From Sediminicola sp047612485 (lineage in GTDB: Bacteria > Bacteroidota > Bacteroidia > Flavobacteriales > Flavobacteriaceae), in NCBI GenBank assembly GCA_047612485.1, contig JBLGAT010000005.1:1-64000 (forward strand): a DNA stretch of 64,000 nucleotides, given 5' to 3'. Within the stretch, counting starts at the first letter, position 1. Every line of letters starts with the position of its first letter. The notes beneath the pieces are model-generated. The model had not been told where the DNA came from and made no database searches. It was given only the letters and a program-made list of their open reading frames with translations. Shown piece by piece: positions 16,984-26,548 of this stretch. The position numbers were made by a program, and so were the translations under genes.

Positions 16984-19620
16984 ATGTTTGTTATTGCTTC
17001 TATTCTCATAGAATTATTCCTAGTTTCCTCATGCATTCTTATCTTATTTAATCTCAGGGATAAATTGGGATTGGCTCCACTTTATATTCTTCTTGGTTGC
17101 CTCCAATATTTTCAAGTCAACTTGGAAAATTCAGTCAGTTTTAATTTTTTAGGAGAATATCCCATTTATCCTGGATCCATTGTTTTGTTCAGTGCACTTT
17201 TGTTTGCTGTATTATTGATCTATATTTATGAGGGTGTGCTCAGTGCTAGAACCCTAATCATTGGTATTCTAATTTCAAATTTATTTTTAACGGGCTTGTT
17301 TGAAATTACGGCTACCCAGGATTATTTTATAAGGTTACAATACGATGGTATTGATTTAAGTAACACCCCCGTATTCAGCATAGATTACAAATATTTTATA
17401 ATTGGCACCTTTATATTATTATTAGATTTCTTTCTACTGGTAACGGTCTATCAATTTTTAATTTCAAAGTTTAAAAGACCATTTTTCTTTTTAACTATAT
17501 TTTTGTCTATCTGGTCAATTTTGATCTTTGATTCTTTAGCTTTTAATGTCGCCCTTTTTTATGGCACCCCCTATTTTAAGGTTTCATTAATCGGACATTT
17601 TATAGGAAAAACCCTTTCAGCAGTAATATATTCCATCATACTTTATGTCTACCTGACCTATATTGATAAGGTGCTGAAATCCACTTCTTTTATTGTCGAC
17701 CAAAAACGGGGTATTTTCTCAATATTTACGTATCGAAAAAAATATTTGGATCTTAAAATTGATAAAGAGAGTACCGAAAAAAAGTTGAATGAACGATTTG
17801 AAACCACATTAATAAAAATTTCTGATGGGGTAGTTTCTTTAGATAAAAATTGGCGCTATACCTATGTGAATAAAAAGGCAGGTGAATTTTTAAATAGAAA
17901 ACCAAGTAGCTTAATAGGGAATCACATATGGACGGAATTTCCTGAAGGAATAGGACTCCCGTTTTATGACGCATATTACAAAGCCGTAAATACACAACAA
18001 ACCCAATATTTCAAAGAATATTACGAACCGTATGATAAATGGTTCGAAAATAGAATTTACCCTACCGCAGAAGGTCTAACAATATACTTTACAGATATTA
18101 CGGAACAAACAAAAGTGCAAGAAGCCTTGATGGAAAGTGAGGCCTTTAACAAGGGCATATTATCATCTTTGAGTGCCCATATTGCAGTAATAGATAAAAC
18201 AGGTAAAATTTTAGCTGTAAATAAAGCTTGGAATGATTTTTCTCTTGATAATGGGGAGCCTAATTTGGCGCGTACTTCTGTTGGAAGCAATTATATAAAT
18301 GAATGTGAGAATGCGATTTCTAGGGGAGATACCTTGTCGCAAAATGTTTTGAATGGTCTTTTGTCTGTTCTCAATAATAAACAACCCAGTTTTAAAATGG
18401 AGTACCCTTGTCATTCTTCTACAGAAAAACGTTGGTTTACACTTCATATAGAGCCATTTGGAACAGCGTCGGATAAATTGGTGATTTCGCACACCAATGT
18501 AACCCAACTTAAAATTACTGAAGAGCAACTAAAGAATTCCAATGCGGAATTAAAAGAAGCGCAACGGATGGCTAAAATAGGGAGTTGGGAATTCAACCCA
18601 AAAACCAAGGAGGTATATTTTTCCGATGAGATGTACAATATTTTAGAATTGGACAAAGATTCTTCTAAAGATCTATTTGAACTATACAGATCCAAATGCC
18701 TACCTGAGGATTACGACTATTTTAAGGAGCTTGTGGTTAATTCCATAAAAAATGAAGAAAGATATGCAATTGGTTACTATATCAAAGCCAATGATTCTAC
18801 CCTTAAATATATACATGAAATTGGAGAAGTTGTAAAGGACGAAAATGGGAAGGATTTAAAGTTAAAGGGTACCATTCAAGATTTTACAAAGGATAAATTG
18901 ATCAATGAAAAACTTTTACAAAAAAATGAAGAGTTACAAAAGGCAAATATAGAATTGGATCGTTTTGTATACAGTGCATCCCATGATTTAAGAGCCCCTT
19001 TGACCTCCCTAAGGGGGTTGATCCAAATTATTGAAATGACCTTAAATACCGAACAGGAAGAATTAAAGGAACCCTTGTCCCTGATGTCCACCACAATTGA
19101 TAAAATGGATGTGTTTATAGGAAGTATTTTTGATTATTCAGTAAATTCAAGAGCTAAGGTAACAATAGAAAAAATTAATTTTGAGGAGTTGATTGGGTCC
19201 ATATGGGAAAGTTTAAAATACATGAATATAAAATATAACCCTAAATCAACCATCAATATCACACAAGACGCAGATTTTTTTTCAGATAAAAAACGGCTTG
19301 AGATTATCTTGTCCAACTTGGTATCCAATGCCATAAAATATTATGATAAAAACAAAATGGCACACTTTGTAAATATTACTGTCACCGCAGATGCAAAAAA
19401 TGCCAACATCATCATAGAAGATAATGGTGTTGGTATTGGAAAAGCGCATATTGATAAAATATTCGAGATGTTTTATCGGGCTACAAAATTATCCACAGGT
19501 TCGGGTTTGGGATTGTATATTGTAAAGGAAACACTGGACAGACTAAAGGGTGCCATAGAAATTGAATCGGAAATTAACAAAGGCTCCAAATTTAGCATTT
19601 CAATACCCAACACTAATTAA
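16984..19620 (+). CDS. Multi-PAS membrane sensor histidine kinase
   Basis: The 878-residue kinase starts with about seven membrane helices (residues 1-235) whose spacing and late motif SLIGHFIGKTLSAVIYSI resemble VUT-type (YhhQ-like) transport folds; this part may bind a small molecule. Three PAS domains follow: about 270-375 (ERFETTLIKISDGVVSLD), 380-510 (NKGILSSLSAHIAVIDKTGK) and 525-640 (KIGSWEFNPKTKEVYFSDEM). Next come a coiled coil, HisKA with His667 (SASHDLRAPLTSL), and an ATPase domain with NLVSNAIKYYD, DNGVGIG and GSGLGLYIVKE. The single-receiver protein starting 14 bp downstream is the likely partner. Confidence 0.92.
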   Translation: MFVIASILIELFLVSSCILILFNLRDKLGLAPLYILLGCLQYFQVNLENSVSFNFLGEYPIYPGSIVLFSALLFAVLLIYIYEGVLSARTLIIGILISNLFLTGLFEITATQDYFIRLQYDGIDLSNTPVFSIDYKYFIIGTFILLLDFFLLVTVYQFLISKFKRPFFFLTIFLSIWSILIFDSLAFNVALFYGTPYFKVSLIGHFIGKTLSAVIYSIILYVYLTYIDKVLKSTSFIVDQKRGIFSIFTYRKKYLDLKIDKESTEKKLNERFETTLIKISDGVVSLDKNWRYTYVNKKAGEFLNRKPSSLIGNHIWTEFPEGIGLPFYDAYYKAVNTQQTQYFKEYYEPYDKWFENRIYPTAEGLTIYFTDITEQTKVQEALMESEAFNKGILSSLSAHIAVIDKTGKILAVNKAWNDFSLDNGEPNLARTSVGSNYINECENAISRGDTLSQNVLNGLLSVLNNKQPSFKMEYPCHSSTEKRWFTLHIEPFGTASDKLVISHTNVTQLKITEEQLKNSNAELKEAQRMAKIGSWEFNPKTKEVYFSDEMYNILELDKDSSKDLFELYRSKCLPEDYDYFKELVVNSIKNEERYAIGYYIKANDSTLKYIHEIGEVVKDENGKDLKLKGTIQDFTKDKLINEKLLQKNEELQKANIELDRFVYSASHDLRAPLTSLRGLIQIIEMTLNTEQEELKEPLSLMSTTIDKMDVFIGSIFDYSVNSRAKVTIEKINFEELIGSIWESLKYMNIKYNPKSTINITQDADFFSDKKRLEIILSNLVSNAIKYYDKNKMAHFVNITVTADAKNANIIIEDNGVGIGKAHIDKIFEMFYRATKLSTGSGLGLYIVKETLDRLKGAIEIESEINKGSKFSISIPNTN

Positions 19621-19634
19621 TATTCTGTTTTTCC

Positions 19635-20024
19635 ATGACAGTGAATGAAATATTATTAATTGATGATAATTATATTGACAACTTTATCAATAAAAAAATT
19701 GTTGCCAAAGAAAATATAGCAGAAACCATTTCGGTGAGGCTTTCCCCAATTGAAGCCCTGGATTATTTAGCGAACAAAAAAGACGGATTTCCAGAGCTTA
19801 TTTTTTTGGATATTAAAATGCCTCAAATGGACGGGTTTGAATTTTTAATTGAATTCTCAAAATTTTCGGACCTTCAAAAAGCCAACTGCAACATAGTTAT
19901 GCTTAGTTCTTCCCATAACATGGTGGATATAGAAGCTGCAAAGAAAAATCCGTATGTTCTGGATTATTTAATCAAACCATGGGACCCATCAAAATTAAAT
20001 GCTGTTTTAAAGTTACTCGTCTAA
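19635..20024 (+). CDS. Single-domain CheY-like response regulator
   Basis: The 129-residue protein is a receiver domain only: ILLIDDNYIDNF at the N-terminus, phosphoacceptor Asp59 in LIFLDIKMPQMDGFEF, Ser switch in VMLSSSHN and Lys in YLIKPWD. This subgroup with an IDN start is common in flavobacteria beside hybrid or PAS kinases. With no output domain, it should act by protein contact or phosphorelay. It is 14 bp behind the PAS kinase gene and so probably its cognate receiver. Confidence 0.92.
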   Translation: MTVNEILLIDDNYIDNFINKKIVAKENIAETISVRLSPIEALDYLANKKDGFPELIFLDIKMPQMDGFEFLIEFSKFSDLQKANCNIVMLSSSHNMVDIEAAKKNPYVLDYLIKPWDPSKLNAVLKLLV

Positions 20025-20123
20025 CATTTATATAAATAGAAAGGTCCTTAAACTATAAATACATTTACTACTTACCATATCGAATCCTCTTGCCCTCCAC
20101 TAACAACATCCCTGGGCCATTGT

Positions 20124-20300
20124 TCACTGCCGGACACTAACCGATGGCAAGTAAAAAGTAGGTTTAAATATTCTTTTTATTTTTTCATAATACGCCCTAT
20201 AATTATATAAGGCTATTAGGTCAAAAACCATTCGAAAACCTACATTGTCACCTCGATCGGAGTCGAGAGGACGATGAACAGCAGCAAAAACCAAGTATTA
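20124..20300 (-). pseudogene. C-terminal remnant of a SUMF1/FGE-type protein
   Basis: The minus frame reads AAVHRPLDSDRGDNVGFRMV followed by FDLIALYNYRAYYEK and a stop at 20124. DRGDNVGFR is the hallmark end of formylglycine-generating-enzyme-like (SUMF1) domains, where R-x-G/D-x-N-x-GFR closes the fold. Nothing upstream in the frame continues the domain and there is no start codon, so only the tail remains. The gap 20025-20390 holds no other recognisable gene. Confidence 0.55.
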
Positions 20301-20390
20301 AAATTGCATAAAAATTATATTTGCAAAGCTATTAGATCTGATCAGCGGTTGCAAATATGTTTTAGCAGGCATAAAACATACAGCAAGGCG

Positions 20391-21302
20391 TTACAAATAT
20401 ATCTGAAGATTTTTCTTAAAGTAAGCCGCACTGTCTGCAATACTTTGCATGGAATTCTCGGTAAAATTACCCCCTTGTTCCAAATAATAGTATTCCAAAC
20501 CGTCCGTAGGAATAGTGGATAGGAGTTGGATATAGTCTATAGAACCATTGCCCAATTCGGTATAGTCCCTTGTGACCTTATCCATATCCTTTATATGCCA
20601 CATCACATAGCGCCCTGGTTGCTTTGCGACCAATTCCGCCGGACTCAATTTTGAGGAGTGCATCACCCAATAAAGGTCCATCTGCAATTTCACCAATGTT
20701 GGATCCGTTTCCCGCAGAATAATGTCATACCCTGTTTCTCCACCGTGATCTGTAAATTCAAAATCATGATTGTGGTAGGCAAACCCCAGACCAGCATTGT
20801 TAACCTGCTCCCCTATCCTATTCAGTTTTTCAGAAAGTATTTTGAAATTATCCAGGGTACGATAGTCAGGATGCAACCATGGCCAGGTAATATAACTTTT
20901 ATTCAAGGTCAATGCCCCCTCAATACATTGGTCCGTATACCTTTTGAGTTGGTCCATTGGTTGTTCAAAATAGTCCGAAAAACCGTAATGTCCGCTTGAA
21001 GCCGTTAGCTGTAGATCATCCAATATTTGTTTAAAATCAGACGCTTTATAGCCGTAATACGACCCCTTGTCAACATCATATCCATAGAGCTCCAGATCCT
21101 CATAACCCAAGCTGGCTACCATTTTTAAACTGCCTATAGGGTCCTTTTTCATAGCATCCCGGATGGTAAAGAGCTGAAGGCCCAGTTTATAAGTTCTTTT
21201 TGGGAGCATGGAAAACCCAGAAAGGGGCATCATGGCCGCTGCAGATAGCAAACTAGATTGTTTTATAAAGCTTCTTCGGTTGATGGTATGTAGTGATTTC
21301 AT
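20391..21302 (-). CDS. Tat-exported sugar phosphate isomerase/epimerase-like protein
   Basis: The N-terminus INRRSFIKQSSLLSAAAMMP is a twin-arginine signal, so the 303-residue protein is probably folded before export. The rest is a TIM barrel of the AP-endonuclease 2/xylose-isomerase-like superfamily: GLQLFTIRDAMKKDP, LGYEDLELYGYD, FAYHNHDFEF (conserved His and Glu), VKLQMDLYWVMHS and GRYVMWHIKDMD. Likely metal-dependent sugar isomerisation or epimerisation in the periplasm; the substrate is unknown. It is flanked by non-coding sequence on both sides and is probably monocistronic. Confidence 0.88.
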   Translation of the reverse strand: MKSLHTINRRSFIKQSSLLSAAAMMPLSGFSMLPKRTYKLGLQLFTIRDAMKKDPIGSLKMVASLGYEDLELYGYDVDKGSYYGYKASDFKQILDDLQLTASSGHYGFSDYFEQPMDQLKRYTDQCIEGALTLNKSYITWPWLHPDYRTLDNFKILSEKLNRIGEQVNNAGLGFAYHNHDFEFTDHGGETGYDIILRETDPTLVKLQMDLYWVMHSSKLSPAELVAKQPGRYVMWHIKDMDKVTRDYTELGNGSIDYIQLLSTIPTDGLEYYYLEQGGNFTENSMQSIADSAAYFKKNLQIYL

Positions 21303-21485
21303 TATGGAATTGGTCGTAGAGTGGTCTAAAATTAAGGAATAAAACAGTACTTGTCCGTCATGATTTAAAGACTTTGTTCATGACTGTGCTCAAACGCAAT
21401 GAGAATATAGGGGCAGCTATAATATTTTATTTAATTCTAGATATAGTTGTTCAATTGGTCGGCAAGGTCGAAGGCCACTAAGCGC

Positions 21486-23333
21486 CTAGATGGGATTTTG
21501 GCTAGTTTCATTCACAAAATACATTTTCATCATTCCCTTATTTCGTACAAAAATTTCTCCTCTGTGTACACACTCGAATGCATCTTTGACCAATCCGTAG
21601 GTATTTTCTGAAATATTGATTTTTCCCGGTTCTGACAAGGATTCCATCCTTGAGGCCACATTGACCGTATCTCCCCAAATATCATAGGCAAACTTTTTGG
21701 TGCCTACCACCCCGGCCACTACGGGTCCGGTATTGATCCCTATCCTAATATTGAATCGGGTACCATTGTTTGTTTCCTCAATTTTGGAAGCGGCTACAAA
21801 CTCCTTGATTTCAAATGCTGCCAACAGCATTTTATGGGCATGGTTTTCTGTTGGGAATGGGAGTCCCCCTGCACACATATAAGCGTCACCCACGGTTTTA
21901 ATTTTTTCAAGACCGTACTTTTCCATAATTTCATCAAATTTTGAATAGTAGAAGTCCACGCTTGCCACCAATTCTTCTGGTGATAAACCTTCGGAATAGC
22001 GCGTAAATCCTTCGAAATCTGTAAACAAAACAGTCACAGATTCAAACTTCTTAGCTTTTACCCTTCCAAATTCCTTTAGTTCCATTGCGGTTTCTTCGGG
22101 TAAAATATTTAAAAGTAAGTTTTCCGATCTATCCCTTTCTTTTTGAATGATACCATTGGTCCTTTTTATAAATCGGTTTCTTCTGTAAAGGCCCAAGGTT
22201 AGTAAGACGATCAAAAAAAGGGAAATGGCCGTTACAATTACGATAATTTGCTGATTGTCCTTTTGTTGGTTGAGTAGGTCTACTTCTATCTGTTTACGGG
22301 AAATCTCAAAATCGGTCCTAAAATTAGCCATCTGTTGTACACTGGAAATATTTTCAACACTGTCCTTATAGATAATATAGTCCTTGTAATAACGAAAAGA
22401 TTTATCAATATCCCCTATTTTTTGATAGAGCTCAGAGAGTTTCAAATTGGCGTCACTAATTTGAGATTTTAACCCATACTGTTTTGCCAATTCCAAACTT
22501 CTTTGTGCAAAGGTAAAGGCAGCTTTTAAATTTCCTTTATCGGCATATATATCGGACATATAGGTCAGATATACGCATATGGGATAATAATCCCCCAACT
22601 CGTTTAACAGTAGAATGGCCTTGCTAATATTTTCTTCCGCCTTGCTGTTTTCGCCCTTTAGGGCATAGGCAAGCCCAACATTACCTAGATTGAAGGCCAT
22701 ACCGGATTTATGATTTCTAGACTTAAATATTTTCCCAGACTCTTTGAACAATATCAAGGCAGTATCCGGTTTTCTTAAATTCAAATTATATTCATCGCCC
22801 AAATTTTCTAGTGCAAAGGCGTAATTAAGGGAATCTTTTTCTTCCTTAAGAAGGGCAATGGCCTTTTTATAGTAAAGAATGGTATTCTTTTTATTCTCCA
22901 TTACAGAATACACATCAGCAATGGTAATATATAATTTCCCTAACTCTCGGCTATTCTTTTCGTCAAGGGCTATTTTAGCTCCAAGTAGAAAGCTTTCCAA
23001 GGCTTTAGAGAGATCTCCCTTTAGTCTTAGGGCACTTCCTTTGATACGATATGCTGAGATGACAGAGTTGACAGAATCTAGCTGTTTGGCCTTTTGTAAT
23101 AGTATTTCACTGTATTGTATGGACTTATCCGGATTTTGATTGTTATGAGCCAGTCCACGAAGTATCGATAGAAGATCTTCTTTTTTATAGTCGCCACTTG
23201 AATAAACCTGTTCAAGACTATCTGCCAATTTTTGATTTTGACCGTAATTCACCATACAGAACATTAAAAGAAGGCCCATTAAAAAATAGGCTTTCTTTCT
23301 AAAATGCTTTATTAGGTGGCTGTTCTTTTTCAT
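21486..23333 (-). CDS. TPR-containing class III adenylate cyclase (copy 2)
   Basis: The frame is open from 23357, but the ATG at 23333 gives a clean signal peptide (KKAYFLMGLLLMFCMVNYGQ). About six TPRs and one membrane helix (IIVIVTAISLFLIVLLTLGL) precede LLLNILPEETA and the cyclase domain. Catalytic residues are intact: VLFTDFEGFT and VGDAYM (metal), KIKTVGD Lys and FAYDIWGD Asp (adenine), NVASRM Asn and Arg. It is strongly similar to the protein at 9347-11113 over its whole length, so the two are paralogues. It lies 9 bp (stop-to-frame) and 33 bp (to the chosen ATG) after the small partner gene at 23367-23831. Confidence 0.92.
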   Translation of the reverse strand: MKKNSHLIKHFRKKAYFLMGLLLMFCMVNYGQNQKLADSLEQVYSSGDYKKEDLLSILRGLAHNNQNPDKSIQYSEILLQKAKQLDSVNSVISAYRIKGSALRLKGDLSKALESFLLGAKIALDEKNSRELGKLYITIADVYSVMENKKNTILYYKKAIALLKEEKDSLNYAFALENLGDEYNLNLRKPDTALILFKESGKIFKSRNHKSGMAFNLGNVGLAYALKGENSKAEENISKAILLLNELGDYYPICVYLTYMSDIYADKGNLKAAFTFAQRSLELAKQYGLKSQISDANLKLSELYQKIGDIDKSFRYYKDYIIYKDSVENISSVQQMANFRTDFEISRKQIEVDLLNQQKDNQQIIVIVTAISLFLIVLLTLGLYRRNRFIKRTNGIIQKERDRSENLLLNILPEETAMELKEFGRVKAKKFESVTVLFTDFEGFTRYSEGLSPEELVASVDFYYSKFDEIMEKYGLEKIKTVGDAYMCAGGLPFPTENHAHKMLLAAFEIKEFVAASKIEETNNGTRFNIRIGINTGPVVAGVVGTKKFAYDIWGDTVNVASRMESLSEPGKINISENTYGLVKDAFECVHRGEIFVRNKGMMKMYFVNETSQNPI

Positions 23334-23366
23334 TGATTTTGAACTCCAATCAATCAAATTCTACTA

Positions 23367-23831
23367 CTATTCTTCAACCCTTATCTTTGGATCTATATTA
23401 AAAGAACTTGTTCCAATGGAAAAGGCGATATTATAGGTATAGGATTTTCCCTTTTTCTCCTTTTCCACTTTTACCTTCACCTTTTTCTTTCCATTGGAAA
23501 GTCTACCTGGCATTTGAGGCCTTCTAAATATATCGGAGCTGTTTACTTCATTTACGTAGCTGATCTCATCTATTTGTACCAAGGCTCCTGAGGAAGATAC
23601 CCCTTCCCATTCTACAGTATCTCCTTCATTAACGAATATGGTAAAGTTTTTTTTGTCATTGATGTTTTCGGACACGGTACCTGCACTTACGGAAAAAGAA
23701 AAGGCACCATTTTGATCTCCTGTATTTAATATTGTTGTGTTTACGTTTAAGGTTATGGTATGTGTTACTTGTGCATTTAGTGAGCAGGAGATAGTGGCCA
23801 TAACAATAAAAAGCGAAATTGATGTTTTCAT
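23367..23831 (-). CDS. Secreted AidA/PixA-like small protein paired with cyclase
   Basis: From the ATG at 23831 the protein has a signal peptide (ISLFIVMATISCSLNAQ) and a mature beta-rich domain of about 135 residues. Features are FVNEGDTVEWEGVSSSGALV, a Lys-rich hairpin (KKKVKVKVEKEKKG) and the final FNIDPKIRVEE. The central GDxVxW strand and the C-terminal DPKIRV strand match the partner protein of the other cyclase (VIEWKV and DPKLRVKT) and faintly resemble the AidA/PixA inclusion-protein family. An exported ligand or modulator of the periplasmic TPR domain is a plausible role, by inference. Upstream starts at 23879 are less likely because they precede the signal peptide. Confidence 0.55.
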   Translation of the reverse strand: MKTSISLFIVMATISCSLNAQVTHTITLNVNTTILNTGDQNGAFSFSVSAGTVSENINDKKNFTIFVNEGDTVEWEGVSSSGALVQIDEISYVNEVNSSDIFRRPQMPGRLSNGKKKVKVKVEKEKKGKSYTYNIAFSIGTSSFNIDPKIRVEE

Positions 23832-24099
23832 ATAGTTGGTTTTAATGTTAGCTAGATAACATGTAAAATAAGTCCGCAACTTAGGGGGAAGATTTGATGC
23901 GCTTAATTTACAAACAATTATGCCGAAGAGGGACGCTTATGAAATAACTGTTTACGACATATGAATATAGTTAAATTAATTCAAATGTTTTTATCTAGTT
24001 GAGATTTTATGGAAATGGCCCTTTATGATTACTCATTTTCCCAAAACGCACTTGAACATTCAATAGGCTATTGCCTGTGATCTAATGGGAAATTGACTT

Positions 24100-24663
24100 C
24101 TATTGATTTTTGTTTGGGCTTGGTACTACCTCTCCCTTATACCGAATAGAAAATCGATGGCTACTGTTCACATTAATGGTGCTGGAAAAATTTGGAGACA
24201 GGGTGATGAAAACTCTAAAGGATTCCGTTCTATTATCTATGTTAAAGCTAATTTCCTTGCTTTGTGTCTTTTCATTCTTTGTTACTTCATACTTTTCTGG
24301 AATGCCCTTGAATTGGATGGCATTGTCGGTAGTGGAATACCCACCACCCATCTGTCGCTCTCCAAAATAGGGTAAATAGGCTGATATGGTATCGCCCTCA
24401 AGCATTAAAAAGTTTGAATTTCCGATAAGGCTGATCTGACTCCCCGAACTACCTGCCGGTAAAAGTCCGGCGTTAGAGATACTGTTCAAGCTATTGGTCA
24501 TTAAGGGCATGGCCCAATCGGATTGGATCTGGAATGATTTGGATGCTACCAGATCCTCCAATTGTTGTATTTGTGCCGCGGATGAGACCGTTTTGGAGGA
24601 CGTACCGCAACCGATCAATATGGCCAACATCAATAAGGTTAAAATATTGATAATCAGTTTCAT
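24100..24663 (-). CDS. DUF4251 domain lipoprotein
   Basis: The 187-residue precursor has a lipoprotein signal (NILTLLMLAILIGCGTSSK). The mature domain shows LVASKSFQIQSDWAMPL, SLIGNSNFLMLEGDTISAYL, LPYFGERQMGGGY and the C-terminal FRVFITLSPNFSSTINVNSS, the layout of DUF4251 proteins of Bacteroidota. The function of the family is unknown. It is probably anchored in the periplasm or outer membrane and seems to be monocistronic. Confidence 0.85.
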   Translation of the reverse strand: MKLIINILTLLMLAILIGCGTSSKTVSSAAQIQQLEDLVASKSFQIQSDWAMPLMTNSLNSISNAGLLPAGSSGSQISLIGNSNFLMLEGDTISAYLPYFGERQMGGGYSTTDNAIQFKGIPEKYEVTKNEKTQSKEISFNIDNRTESFRVFITLSPNFSSTINVNSSHRFSIRYKGEVVPSPNKNQ

Positions 24664-24760
24664 AATTTCCTAATTTAATGTGCACTTATGAAGTTATATA
24701 CATTTTTGGAATTTGTGTTTTAAAGTTTTTATAAAGTTTAAGGGTACGTTTTACAAAAGA

Positions 24761-25561
24761 TTATAATTTCCGTATAAGCTTCATAAATTCTGACACGCGG
24801 TTATTATTCAGTTCATTTCCCCAATATCCTTCCTTTTTGAAATAGGAACCAACGATCATGCCATTGCAGAGGGGCCAATAATCGGAGATATTATCTATAG
24901 TGATCCCAGAGCCTATAAGGACGGGAATGGCAAGACCATTCAAAGTTTTTAATTCTTCAACGGAAGCCGCAACCCCGGTATGGTCGCCCGTAACGATGAT
25001 CCCATCGCTTAAGAAAAATTGTGCAGCTTTGGCCGTGTCCAACAGGGAGACATCTTTGGTGATGGCATGGGAGCTATGTTTCTTTTTTATATCAGTAAAT
25101 AGGGCGATTCCATCAGCGCCTATTTTTTTCCGATAGCGCAGCAATTCTCCTGCTTGGGCCTCCATGATGCCTTCGTCGGCCACGTGGGCAAACACAAAAC
25201 CTTCGGCCCGGATGAAATCTAGATCTGCCGCTTTGGCTGCGGCTAGAGCTTCCCTATTGGCCCCCGCCAATATTTGGATGCCCACAGGGAGTTTTGTTCT
25301 TTGTTTTATAAGATACCCTATTAAGGTCATTATGGAGCTTATTTCATGGTCTACACTGCCCTTTAGATAGGGAACATCGTGCATGTTTTCTATCATGATG
25401 GCATCTATCCCTGCTTTTTTGTAAATCTCCGCTTCTTGCAAGGCTGCATTTATAATATCGGAAGCATTCAAGGTATTCTTTGGAGTCCCTGGCAAGGCCT
25501 TAAGATGGATCATGCCTATAATTGGCTTTATGTCCTTAAAAATTGATTTAAATTTCTCCAT
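24761..25561 (-). CDS. BtpA/SgcQ family TIM-barrel protein
   Basis: The 266-residue protein matches the BtpA/SgcQ family: IIGMIHLKALPGTP at the N-terminus, DAIMIENMHDVPY, VGIQILAGANREALAAAKAA, FIRAEGFVFAHVADEG, DGIIVTGDHTG and PVLIGSGITIDNI. BtpA of cyanobacteria affects photosystem I levels, but relatives in non-phototrophs are thought to be TIM-barrel enzymes acting on sugar or nucleoside compounds. It is divergent from the pseudouridine kinase gene with 66 bp between them, so the two may share control and pathway. The exact reaction is unknown. Confidence 0.85.
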   Translation of the reverse strand: MEKFKSIFKDIKPIIGMIHLKALPGTPKNTLNASDIINAALQEAEIYKKAGIDAIMIENMHDVPYLKGSVDHEISSIMTLIGYLIKQRTKLPVGIQILAGANREALAAAKAADLDFIRAEGFVFAHVADEGIMEAQAGELLRYRKKIGADGIALFTDIKKKHSSHAITKDVSLLDTAKAAQFFLSDGIIVTGDHTGVAASVEELKTLNGLAIPVLIGSGITIDNISDYWPLCNGMIVGSYFKKEGYWGNELNNNRVSEFMKLIRKL

Positions 25562-25627
25562 AGAAATCTATCTAGTTCCCTTAAAATTACGTAAATTTAA
25601 GAAGGTATTAATCTAATTATCAGAAAG

Positions 25628-26548
25628 ATGTCCAATATTCCCAAAGTAACGGTGATTGGTGGCTCCAACATAGATTTAATAGGTGTAGCCACAGAAAAAT
25701 TGATTTTTCAGGATTCCAATATTGGTTCGATTGATACTATTCTTGGAGGGGTCGGTCGAAATATTGCCGAAAATTTAAAACATCTGAAATTTGATGTTGA
25801 CTTTTTAAGTGTTTTTGCTGATGATGAGTTCTCCAAAACCTTAAAAAAATCCTGTAAAGAGTTCGGTATTTCCATTGAACACAGTCTGACCGTAAAAAAT
25901 AGTAGGACCTCCCTTTATGTGGCCATTATGGACCATTACCACGATCTGGCCTTGGCCCTTTCGGCCATGGATATTTACGATGATATTCCCGATAGCTTTA
26001 TCTTGGATAAATTGGATGTTATCGGCAAAAATGAATATTGTGTTTTGGAAACCAATCTACCAGTTTCCATTTTGGAGCTGGTCACAGAAAAACTTCCCAA
26101 CACCAAATTTGCCTTAGAGGCCGTATCTGCAAAAAAAGCCTTGAAAGGATTATCCATCATTGATAGATTACACATATTAAAGTGCAATGCAAAGGAAGCG
26201 GAATTGTTGAGCAACATGACCGTACAATATGAAAGTGATTTCGAAAAGATGATTGAACACTTTTTGGGGATGGGCGTAAAAAAAGTATTCATTACCCTGG
26301 GGAAGGATGGAGTGGCCTATGGGGACGAAAATGAAATCTTTATCAACAAAAACAATATCCTTATTCCTGTCAATACCATCGGTGCTGGCGATGCTTTTAT
26401 GGCCGGACTCATCTATGGAGAAACCAAGGGATTGGATCTATACGACATGGTGAACTTTGCCACTGGATGTGCCCAAATCACTATTCAGCATAAAAATGCC
26501 GTTCATCCTGAAATATGTGAACAAATGGTTTTAAAGACCATGCAATGA
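25628..26548 (+). CDS. psuK: Pseudouridine kinase (PfkB family)
   Basis: This 306-residue PfkB-family sugar kinase has the N-terminal GGSNIDLIGVATEKLIFQDS, the glycine-rich GGVGRNIAENLKHL and the C-terminal signature NTIGAGDAFMAGL with the catalytic Asp in GAGD. The next gene is a clear pseudouridine-5'-phosphate glycosidase that overlaps it by 4 bp, which fixes the substrate as pseudouridine. The kinase forms pseudouridine 5'-phosphate from pseudouridine and ATP in the cytoplasm. The start ATG at 25628 fits the conserved N-terminus. Confidence 0.92.
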   Translation: MSNIPKVTVIGGSNIDLIGVATEKLIFQDSNIGSIDTILGGVGRNIAENLKHLKFDVDFLSVFADDEFSKTLKKSCKEFGISIEHSLTVKNSRTSLYVAIMDHYHDLALALSAMDIYDDIPDSFILDKLDVIGKNEYCVLETNLPVSILELVTEKLPNTKFALEAVSAKKALKGLSIIDRLHILKCNAKEAELLSNMTVQYESDFEKMIEHFLGMGVKKVFITLGKDGVAYGDENEIFINKNNILIPVNTIGAGDAFMAGLIYGETKGLDLYDMVNFATGCAQITIQHKNAVHPEICEQMVLKTMQ

